This document shows positions 1 to 5,486 of a stretch of DNA of 8,859 nucleotides, piece after piece; position 1 is the first letter of the stretch, and each line of letters opens with the position of its first letter. Both the position numbers and the translations under genes were made by a program. The notes under the pieces were generated by a model. The model did not search any database. It was given only the letters and a program-made list of their open reading frames with translations, and was not told where the DNA came from. The DNA is from Treponema sp. Lineage in GTDB: Bacteria; Spirochaetota; Spirochaetia; Treponematales; Breznakiellaceae. The stretch lies in NCBI GenBank assembly GCA_031284385.1, contig JAISZZ010000019.1, forward strand, positions 1-8,859, in the 5' to 3' direction.

Positions 1-13
1 TTTATTCTTTTCG

Positions 14-54
14 TCTGGGGAGATGCACCAGATGGGTGATACTTTGAATTCCTG
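14..54 (+). repeat. Fragment of a dispersed repeat, inverted copy at 8479-8512
   Basis: Bases 21-54 match the reverse complement of 8479-8512 over 34 positions with two mismatches. In the shared frame this copy reads PDG-stop-YFEFL and the far copy reads PDGRYFEFL, so this copy is broken by a stop codon. The far copy sits at the end of a short frame that resembles a DDE transposase fragment (FIFTCKDKTHPW), so both are probably remains of one insertion-sequence family. The repeat itself is directly seen; the transposase origin is an inference. Confidence 0.55.
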
Positions 55-72
55 AGCACAGCCCTACGGCTC

Positions 73-101
73 TTGTACACATTTCTGTTTTCCGGTATAC
101 T
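73..101 (+). promoter_or_regulatory. Predicted sigma70-type promoter for the DUF2158-helicase unit
   Basis: A -35 box TTGTAC (73-78) and a -10 box TATACT (96-101) are separated by exactly 17 bp, placing the start of transcription near 108. The leader would be about 80 nt and would contain the hairpin at 118-168. The -35 box recurs as its reverse complement GTACAA at 103-108, giving a dyad around the -10 box that could be an operator or chance. Confidence 0.6.
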
Positions 102-117
102 GGTACAAAATCATTTA

Positions 118-168
118 AGGAACTGTGCATAAATAAAATGCATAGTATTTTGTTTATGCACAGTTCCT
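118..168 (+). promoter_or_regulatory. Long near-perfect hairpin in the leader
   Basis: Arms 118-133 and 153-168 are perfect 16-bp reverse complements. A T-G wobble (134/152) and a further 5 bp (135-139 with 147-151) extend the stem to 22 pairs around a 7-nt loop (140-146). There is no T-run after it, so it is not a standard intrinsic terminator. It lies between the promoter and the ribosome binding site. The sequence TTAAGGA is present at 115-121 and again at 176-182. It could be a leader control element, an mRNA stabiliser, or a palindromic mobile-repeat remnant. Confidence 0.6.
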
Positions 169-188
169 AATACACTTAAGGAGATTAT

Positions 189-443
189 ATGAGTGTGCGC
201 GCTACAGGTTCATTGATTGGGGATGCGGTATATGTTACCGCGCTTTCCAACAGCCCCAAGATGATAGTAACCTCGGTTGATGCCGATGCGAAGTTAATAA
301 CTACGGTTTGGTTTTCCGACAGTCATGATGCCCAGAAAGCGGTTTTTCCCGCATCTGCCCTTGACAGGATAGAGTTAAAAGCCCCTCCCGTACCCGCCAA
401 AAAGACAACCGCCACCGGCAAAGCGGGCGGAAAAAAGAAATAA
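189..443 (+). CDS. Small DUF2158/YodC-like protein with lysine-rich tail
   Basis: This 84-residue protein resembles the YodC/DUF2158 family of small, uncharacterised bacterial proteins. It has the GD-V start of the fold (GDAVYV, residues 11-16), then PKMIVTSVD (23-31), the TTVWF strand (38-42) and a closing FPASALDRIEL (53-63). The family has no established biochemical role and is thought to be a small beta-barrel. The last 20 or so residues are a Pro/Ala/Lys tail ending GGKKK, which could bind nucleic acid, although that is only inferred. The ATG is preceded by AAGGAG at 178-183 with good spacing. The helicase frame starts right at its TAA stop (441-443), so the two are probably co-transcribed and translationally coupled. 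The alternative that they form one frameshifted fusion is discussed under findings. Confidence 0.75.
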   Translation: MSVRATGSLIGDAVYVTALSNSPKMIVTSVDADAKLITTVWFSDSHDAQKAVFPASALDRIELKAPPVPAKKTTATGKAGGKKK

Positions 444-444
444 T

Positions 445-2448
445 ATCAGCTACGACCTTAACCCGCCTCAACAGAAGGCTGTAGAATCGATTGAAGGGCC
501 GGTTCTTATAATTGCAGGAGCCGGTTCCGGCAAGACACGTGTAATTACATGCCGTATTGCGTATATGCTTGATAAAGGCATCCCGCAATCGGCAATTCTT
601 GCGCTTACATTTACCAATAAAGCCGCTCGTGAGATGGAAGACCGCGTAAAAGAACTTACCGGACGGTCATTACAGGCATTGACAGCAAGCACATTTCATG
701 CTTTTGGCGTAAAAATTTTACGTGCCGAAATAGAAGCTCTCGGCTGGCGGCAAAATTTCTCCATATACGATGAAAGCGATAAACTAGAAGCGGTAAAAGA
801 CGCGCTTCGTGAATGTAAAATGTATGGCGCAGCCGAAACAAATGATATAAAATCTGTTGGGAATATATTTTCAAAAATAAAAACAGGACTTTTACGGTGG
901 GAAGACGGCGTTAATCCAGCGTTTAAAAATGTATTCAACGAATATCAAAATAATCTTAAAGTGTACAACGCGGTTGATTTTGATGATTTGCTTGTTCTGC
1001 CAGTAACGCTTTTTGAGCAGTTTCCTGATGTAATGCAAAAATACCGCGACCGTTACCGTTATATAATGGTTGATGAATTTCAGGATACCAGTCATCTTCA
1101 ATATAAAATTATGAAAATACTAGCGGGACGCAATGTCTGTGTAGTGGGCGATGATGATCAATCTATATATTCGTGGCGCGGGGCGAATTATGAAAATATA
1201 TTACAATTTGAAAAAGATTTTCCTGATTTACTAGAAATAAAACTTGAGCAAAACTACCGCTCTACTACTACGATTCTGGACGCGGCTAACGGCGTTATAT
1301 CACACAACACAAACCGTAAAGAAAAACGGCTCTGGACGGGTAAAAGCGGCGGTAAAGCGATAGAATTATACCATCCCGATAATGAAGGCGCGGAGGCGGA
1401 TTTTATTGCGGAAAAAATAAATTTGCTGCGGCGCCGCGAACATTTAAGTTATGATGATTTTGGAATCTTACTGCGCGCAAATTCTTTGATGGAACGCATC
1501 GAAGAGAGTCTTCTTGCGGAAAATATACCGTACCGCGTATCAGGCGGCACAAGTTTTTTTGCGCGTAAAGAAATAAAAGATATTTTAAGCTACCTGCGGC
1601 TTATTGGAAATACGGATGATGATGTTAATTTATTGCGGATAATCAATACTCCGCGGCGCGGCATCGGAAAAAGCATGATCACGCAAATATCGGAGCTTGC
1701 CCGCGTGAATCACTGTTCATTGTGGGACGCAATGAACAAAATGCGTTACGCTCAAAATACATTATTTCAGGAAACATCAAAAATAGAAATCGATCAATTT
1801 ATAACATTGATAGAAACTCAGCGTGAAGAAATACTTGGTAAAAAATCGTTATCACAAAAAGTAAAAAATCTAGTTGATGTTATTGATTACTGGTCTCATC
1901 TTGTTAGTGATAATATAAAAAATGAAAAAGTGGCGCGGTGGAAATTTCTTAACATACAAAGATTGATACAATCAATAGAAACATGGGAAAAGAATCCGGA
2001 CAACTTTGATCCCACGCTGTATCCATATCTTAACCGCATAAGCCTTTTAACACGCGACGAGGGAGACGGTACGGAGGCGGGCGGTAAAGTAAATCTGATG
2101 ACCATACACGCCTCCAAAGGGCTGGAATTTCCCATTGTATTCATAGCGGGCGCGGAGGCGGGCATCATTCCGCATGAACGCAGCCTTGAGGAAGAATCCG
2201 GCAACATCGAGGAGGAACGCCGCCTTTTTTATGTGGCAATAACCCGAGCCCGCGAAAAGCTCTTCATTACAAGCTGTCTGCACCGCCGCCGGAATCAAAG
2301 CCTTGTCGAATGTGAGACTTCCCCATTTATAGAAGAAATTCCGCCTTCGCTAATCGAGGACAGCGACGGTAAACTGGAACAGCCGGAAGAAAACCAGCCC
2401 AACGCTGAGGAGTATTTTGCCAAAATCAAGGCGCAGTTTGGAAAATAG
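445..2448 (+). CDS. UvrD/PcrA/Rep-type superfamily 1A DNA helicase, start codon unclear
   Basis: This is an ATP-dependent 3'-5' DNA helicase of the UvrD/PcrA/Rep family, which acts in repair and in clearing stalled forks. Numbering from codon 445 (667 residues), the motifs run in order: Q motif LNPPQQ (6-11), Walker A AGAGSGKT (24-31), motif Ia TFTNKAAREM, Walker B VDEFQD (209-214), motif III GDDDQSIYSWRGA (235-247), motif IV QNYRST, motif V TIHASKGLEF (553-562) and motif VI EEERRLFYVAITRARE (589-604). The length is close to Rep and a little short of PcrA/UvrD. The frame is open from 379 but has no ATG, GTG or TTG before ATG 565, and starting there would delete Walker A. The start given here is an ATC (445) two bases after the upstream stop, chosen because homology begins at once; it is provisional. 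The TAG stop lies 2 nt from the convergent lipoprotein stop. Confidence 0.88.
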   Translation: MSYDLNPPQQKAVESIEGPVLIIAGAGSGKTRVITCRIAYMLDKGIPQSAILALTFTNKAAREMEDRVKELTGRSLQALTASTFHAFGVKILRAEIEALGWRQNFSIYDESDKLEAVKDALRECKMYGAAETNDIKSVGNIFSKIKTGLLRWEDGVNPAFKNVFNEYQNNLKVYNAVDFDDLLVLPVTLFEQFPDVMQKYRDRYRYIMVDEFQDTSHLQYKIMKILAGRNVCVVGDDDQSIYSWRGANYENILQFEKDFPDLLEIKLEQNYRSTTTILDAANGVISHNTNRKEKRLWTGKSGGKAIELYHPDNEGAEADFIAEKINLLRRREHLSYDDFGILLRANSLMERIEESLLAENIPYRVSGGTSFFARKEIKDILSYLRLIGNTDDDVNLLRIINTPRRGIGKSMITQISELARVNHCSLWDAMNKMRYAQNTLFQETSKIEIDQFITLIETQREEILGKKSLSQKVKNLVDVIDYWSHLVSDNIKNEKVARWKFLNIQRLIQSIETWEKNPDNFDPTLYPYLNRISLLTRDEGDGTEAGGKVNLMTIHASKGLEFPIVFIAGAEAGIIPHERSLEEESGNIEEERRLFYVAITRAREKLFITSCLHRRRNQSLVECETSPFIEEIPPSLIEDSDGKLEQPEENQPNAEEYFAKIKAQFGK

Positions 2449-2450
2449 CT

Positions 2451-3125
2451 CTATTGACCGTAAACCGCGGCGTACAAATTGTCTAAAACACGTTTAATTT
2501 TTTCCCCGTACTCAACATCGGCGGCCCATGAGCCTGAAAGTTTGAAAATAGTCGGGGCGGAGCCGTAGCGCACCCAACGATAACGCGGATCAACTATGGC
2601 TTGCCGCGGCGGTTCTTCCGTAGCGTAGGCTTTGAGATGTTGTATCTGGGCGCGAACCCCTATCTGCGGAGACGGAAAGCTTTCGCCCTCCTGACCAGGC
2701 CCAATCGCGCCCAGCCCGCCGAAATTATTCATTTCCGGTTTTACTAGCCCATTAAAAGAAAGAAAACCGGTTTCAAGACACATTTGTGAAAAGGCAATAT
2801 CGTGATTGACACCTTCAACGGCGGCTTCCTCGACATAAAGCCGGGCGAAATTATGGGCAAAAGGTTCATCTATCTCAGGATTCGCGGCCAGCAGGAATTT
2901 TGCGAGTTTCTCGCTGTCTACGGCGCCGCGTCCAAGTATAAATTCGGGCGATGCCGGTATAGTTGGGCGTATGGGCGCGGCTGGCCTTAACACCACGCCG
3001 CCCGTTTGTCCGGTATAGTCCGCTTTGAGCAACGGCTGTTCCTCGTGGGTTTTCGGCGTGGAGCCGCACGAAACGAATAAAAATGGCACGGCAACAAAAC
3101 CCGCTAAAAATTTTAATAATCGCAT
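2451..3125 (-). CDS. Lipoprotein with GH73-type glucosaminidase domain
   Basis: The 224-residue product begins with a lipoprotein signal peptide: basic start, hydrophobic residues 5-18 and a lipobox FVSC with the lipidated Cys at 20. Spirochaetes tolerate such loose lipoboxes. After a proline-rich linker (about 40-65), residues 66-222 resemble the glucosaminidase (GH73) family, which cuts the N-acetylglucosaminyl-beta-1,4-N-acetylmuramyl bond of peptidoglycan. Visible landmarks are LETGFL with the likely catalytic Glu118, NNFGGLGA (133-140), and GSWAADVEYGEKI (198-210), the usual closing element. It is expected to be anchored in a membrane and to act on the wall in the periplasm. The ATG has no clear Shine-Dalgarno sequence and I found no convincing promoter upstream. 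It converges on the helicase with a 2-nt gap and no terminator between. Family assignment is fairly secure; substrate specificity is not shown. Confidence 0.85.
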   Translation of the reverse strand: MRLLKFLAGFVAVPFLFVSCGSTPKTHEEQPLLKADYTGQTGGVVLRPAAPIRPTIPASPEFILGRGAVDSEKLAKFLLAANPEIDEPFAHNFARLYVEEAAVEGVNHDIAFSQMCLETGFLSFNGLVKPEMNNFGGLGAIGPGQEGESFPSPQIGVRAQIQHLKAYATEEPPRQAIVDPRYRWVRYGSAPTIFKLSGSWAADVEYGEKIKRVLDNLYAAVYGQ

Positions 3126-3232
3126 TGTTTTATATCGGCAGAGGCAGGCATACTTTAGGACTTTTTGCCGCTTGATTTCCCATCAATATTTTCATTCACA
3201 GAGTCAGGTTTAATACCTCGCCGTAAAATTTT

Positions 3233-3276
3233 TGCTTTGCGCGCAAACTTGCTTTGCACGCAAACTTGCTTTGTGC
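3233..3276 (+). repeat. 17-bp tandem repeat, about 2.6 copies
   Basis: TGCTTTG starts at 3233, 3250 and 3267, with units of the form TGCTTTGCRCGCAAACT. The third copy is partial and diverged. Each unit contains TTTGC and GCAAA, so the array is also rich in inverted repeats. Confidence 0.8.
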
Positions 3277-3404
3277 ACTAGCGTGATGCCTAATAACTAA
3301 AAATCCAGCCCAAATAAGGGATTGTTGTACCTGCTCGTGCCGGTAACGGGGCTGAACCGGAGTTATCTTGCAACGGCGTGCGGGAAGCTGCTAGTTCCGA
3401 TGAT

Positions 3405-3418
3405 GGGGGGGGGGGGGG
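3405..3418 (+). repeat. G14 homopolymer
   Basis: Fourteen consecutive G residues. Tracts of this length are prone to slipped-strand length change in bacteria. It lies about 225 bp upstream of the ridA promoter and 280 bp upstream of the lipoprotein start, so it is not in an obvious promoter spacer. On the minus strand it falls inside a small frame (3290-3454). Confidence 0.85.
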
Positions 3419-3511
3419 ACGATTTCCATACTCATTGTTGCATATAGCCGCCATTTCGTCCGTCCCCCCTACGCCCGCACTTCGTTGCGGTCTACCCCCC
3501 AATCAGGGGCA

Positions 3512-3546
3512 CCCCCCCCTCACGCACCCCAAATCCGCCCACCCCC
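3512..3546 (-). other. Potential G-quadruplex motif
   Basis: On the minus strand, runs of 5, 3, 4 and 8 G are separated by loops of 1, 7 and 7 nt, fitting the usual G3+N1-7 pattern. Two more six-base runs lie at 3464-3469 and 3495-3500. Folding is predicted from pattern only. Confidence 0.5.
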
Positions 3547-3564
3547 AAAACCGTTTCCCCGCAA

Positions 3565-3582
3565 TTAATCAGCGTTGCCCTA
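3565..3582 (+). repeat. Short dispersed repeat, second copy at 7263-7280
   Basis: Eighteen bases match 7263-7280 with one mismatch. CGGTCTAC lies upstream of both copies (3488-3495 and 7240-7247). In this copy the spacer between the two blocks is expanded by C-rich sequence. Confidence 0.6.
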
Positions 3583-3643
3583 AGTTTTTGCTTCTGGGCA
3601 GCCGTCCATTTCCGGCTAGATTAATTATTAGGCAATGAGCGGC

Positions 3644-3672
3644 TTTACAAGAAGCCAGATAGAATGTATTCT
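3644..3672 (+). promoter_or_regulatory. Predicted promoter of the ridA-like gene
   Basis: TTTACA (3644-3649) and TATTCT (3667-3672) are 17 bp apart, predicting a start near 3679 and a leader of about 30 nt. A small inverted repeat, GGCTT (3641-3645) with AAGCC (3652-3656), overlaps the -35 box and could bind a regulator. A T9 run follows at 3689-3697. Confidence 0.5.
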
Positions 3673-3708
3673 GTAAGAACAAACTAAATTTTTTTTTGGT
3701 GGTAGGAT

Positions 3709-4176
3709 ATGTTTAATTTGGAAAATGCGCTAAAAAAGTATGCGCTAGTCATGCCGGAGCCGCCGGCAAGGGGCGGGATTTATGAACCCGTTAAAGAATT
3801 CGGGGGTAATTTTTACTATCTTTCCGGCTGCGGACCTGTATTTAACGGCGAACAGCGGTTTATAGGTAAGCTGGGAGCGGAATTTACGGTTGAGCGGGGG
3901 CAGGAAGCGGCGCGCTATTGCATACTAAACCTGTTAGCGAATCTAAAAAACAAAATTGGCGACTTAGGTAAGGTAAAACGCATTGTAAAAATGCTTTGCT
4001 TTGTCGCTTGTACCGGTACGTTCTACGAACATCCCCAGGTGGCCAACGGCGGCAGTCAACTCTTGATAGATATTTTCGGCGAAGAGTGTGGACGCTGTTC
4101 GCGGTCAGCCGTGGGTGTAAACGCCTTACCCGGCAATATTCCGGTAGAAATTGAGCTTTTGGTCGAGTTAAAATAG
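3709..4176 (+). CDS. RidA/YjgF family protein (enamine/imine deaminase)
   Basis: The 155-residue protein belongs to the RidA (YjgF/YER057c/UK114) superfamily. RidA itself hydrolyses reactive enamine/imine intermediates such as 2-aminoacrylate, released by PLP-dependent Ser/Thr dehydratases, to the keto acid and ammonia. The C-terminal signature RSAVGVNALPGNIPVEIE (132-149) aligns with the RidA active-site strand: Arg132 corresponds to E. coli Arg105 and Glu147 to Glu120. The N-terminal GGIYEPVKEFGGNFYYLSG is of the longer type seen in a RidA subgroup often called L-PSP-like, whose activity is less well established. The ATG follows GGTGGTAGGAT; the AGGA is unusually close to the start. It lies upstream of the PLP enzyme at 4360 on the same strand, though hairpins separate them. 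Family call is secure; the deaminase activity is inferred. Confidence 0.85.
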   Translation: MFNLENALKKYALVMPEPPARGGIYEPVKEFGGNFYYLSGCGPVFNGEQRFIGKLGAEFTVERGQEAARYCILNLLANLKNKIGDLGKVKRIVKMLCFVACTGTFYEHPQVANGGSQLLIDIFGEECGRCSRSAVGVNALPGNIPVEIELLVELK

Positions 4177-4223
4177 TGTGCCGGTACACGGCAGCCATCT
4201 ATGGTCGAACAAGTACAATTCGA

Positions 4224-4256
4224 CTTGTTTAGTAACATGGTTAGTTATTAAACAAG
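4224..4256 (+). promoter_or_regulatory. Hairpin downstream of ridA
   Basis: Bases 4224-4236 pair with 4244-4256 (13 pairs, one a G-T wobble) around a 7-nt loop. No T-run follows. It forms the first of two tandem stem-loops between the ridA-like gene and the PLP enzyme gene and may protect the upstream mRNA end or belong to a dispersed repeat. Confidence 0.5.
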
Positions 4257-4260
4257 CCCG

Positions 4261-4306
4261 CAATTTTTCAGGCTAAAACCCGAAGTTAGTCTGAAAAATT
4301 GTTTTT
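4261..4306 (+). terminator. Predicted intrinsic terminator of ridA
   Basis: Arms 4261-4271 and 4291-4301 are perfect 11-bp reverse complements. An inner 5 pairs (4272-4276 with 4286-4290, one wobble) bring the stem to 16 with a 9-nt loop, and T5 follows at 4302-4306. The stem is AT-rich, so termination may be partial and allow read-through into the next gene. Confidence 0.6.
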
Positions 4307-4359
4307 AATCGAAAACTGTTTAGTAACTGAAGTTGCTGCGGTTCTATTAGGATGAAAAC

Positions 4360-5484
4360 GTGGAAAACGAATTACAGGAAATTGATTATCATTTTGCGGG
4401 CGAGGAGACTATTCCTTCGCCGGCGCTGGTCTATCGTGAAGACATTATCGAAGAAAATATCGAAAAGGCTATAAGCATGGCTGGCGGTATGGAACGTATG
4501 TGGCCTCATGTAAAAACCTATAAAAATTCTGCAGTGATTGGAATGTTAATGGCTAAAGGCATCAAGCGTTTCAAATGCGCCACGATAGCGGAGGCTGAAA
4601 TGTGCGCCCGCTGCGGCGCGGAGCATATTCTTGTCGCGTATCCGTTGGTCGGCCCAGCGATTGGACGCTTTATACGGCTGGCGCAGCTCTACTCAAATTC
4701 AACCTTTTGGGCTACGGGAGACAATTTAGAGCAGGTTTCCTTGCTGGGAGCAGCGGGACAGGCAGCGGGGCTTAAGATTCCGTTTCTTGTTGACGTGAAT
4801 TCCGGTATGAATCGTACCGGTGTCTCCCTTGATGGCGGTGTGTTAAGTGATTTCTGTATGCGTACCGGCAGTATTTCCGGCATAAACCTGATGGGTTTTC
4901 ACTGTTACGACGGCAATCTTGGCATCAAAGACAGAGGTTTGCGGGAAGCTGCTGTCGTGGAGGAAACTAAGAAAGTTTTAGCTGCGCGAAACGCCATTGA
5001 AGCCTGTGGACAGAAACTTCCGGTTATGGTAATGGGCGGTACGCCGACTTTTCCGTTTCATATCCGCAACAAAGAAGCCTTTCTTTCGCCGGGTACTTGT
5101 TTCATTCAGGATCACGGGTACGATTCCAAATACAAGGATATTGTTTTTAAGCCGGGCGCCGCGTTGCTGACGCGAGTTATAAGCAGTACACGTGCCGACT
5201 TGTTTACGCTTGACCTGGGTTACAAAGCTATTTCTTCGGACCAGGAGGGGGACAGGGGCGTAATTGCCGGATTGAACCGCGCCCGCCCCGAGTCGCACAG
5301 CGAGGAACACTGGGTTTTCCGCGTGAGTGAAGGTGTATGTCCGGCTGTTGGAACTATACTGTATGTGGTTCCCACGCATATTTGTTCTACCACCGTCCTT
5401 TATCCGGGGGGTTATGTGGTTCGGGGCAGGCGGCTTGTAAATTATTGGGAATTTGAAGCGCGAAACCGTAAAATATCTATTTAA
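4360..5484 (+). CDS. PLP-dependent D-threonine aldolase / D-serine dehydratase family enzyme
   Basis: The 374-residue enzyme is of the fold-type III (alanine racemase-like) group that contains D-threonine aldolase and eukaryotic-type D-serine dehydratase (DSD1). Residues about 18-255 form the PLP barrel, with PHVKTYK (49-55) holding the likely PLP lysine Lys52. Residues about 265-360 form the beta domain, where THICS supplies His340 and Cys342, matching the metal-binding His-X-Cys of this family (zinc in DSD, manganese or similar in the aldolase). MGGTPTF (from about 225) matches the usual phosphate-binding region. The start is GTG at 4360, with AGGA at 4349-4352; the nearby ATG at 4352 is out of frame. 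The neighbouring RidA protein favours a dehydratase reaction, as that releases an enamine. The sequence alone does not choose between aldolase and dehydratase. No strong own promoter was found. Confidence 0.85.
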   Translation: MENELQEIDYHFAGEETIPSPALVYREDIIEENIEKAISMAGGMERMWPHVKTYKNSAVIGMLMAKGIKRFKCATIAEAEMCARCGAEHILVAYPLVGPAIGRFIRLAQLYSNSTFWATGDNLEQVSLLGAAGQAAGLKIPFLVDVNSGMNRTGVSLDGGVLSDFCMRTGSISGINLMGFHCYDGNLGIKDRGLREAAVVEETKKVLAARNAIEACGQKLPVMVMGGTPTFPFHIRNKEAFLSPGTCFIQDHGYDSKYKDIVFKPGAALLTRVISSTRADLFTLDLGYKAISSDQEGDRGVIAGLNRARPESHSEEHWVFRVSEGVCPAVGTILYVVPTHICSTTVLYPGGYVVRGRRLVNYWEFEARNRKISI

Positions 5485-5486
5485 TT

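Larger units (their letters stand above)
3126..3640. other. Gene-poor repeat island between the lipoprotein and ridA
   Basis: I see no convincing gene here. The stretch holds a 17-bp tandem repeat (3233-3276), a G14 run (3405-3418), a cluster of C-runs (3464-3546), an 18-nt sequence shared with 7263-7280 (3565-3582) and small hairpins such as 3600-3617. A minus-strand frame, ATG at 3454 to a stop at 3290-3292 (54 codons), has a G-rich Shine-Dalgarno-like stretch upstream and reads through the G14 run as polyproline. It has no domain I recognise and is more likely repeat DNA than a gene. Confidence 0.6.

Noticed and set aside
429..443. dnaX-like A AAA AAG slippery site at the end of the DUF2158 gene
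   Set aside because: The heptamer is present (431-437), but a -1 shift leads into a frame that is not the helicase frame; the helicase needs +1.
565..2448. Helicase starting at ATG 565
   Set aside because: This start would remove the Q motif and Walker A, which are plainly encoded in the same open frame just upstream.
3172..3186. Short hairpin TTGAT/ATCAA upstream of the lipoprotein
   Set aside because: Five-base AT-rich arms are expected by chance, and no promoter or regulator context was found.
3233..3276. CRISPR-like array
   Set aside because: The units are contiguous 17-mers without unique spacers and there are no cas genes nearby.
3290..3454. Small minus-strand ORF through the G14 run
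   Set aside because: A G-rich Shine-Dalgarno-like stretch precedes it, but the product is low-complexity and unrecognised and the region is repetitive. It is mentioned in the intergenic entry only.
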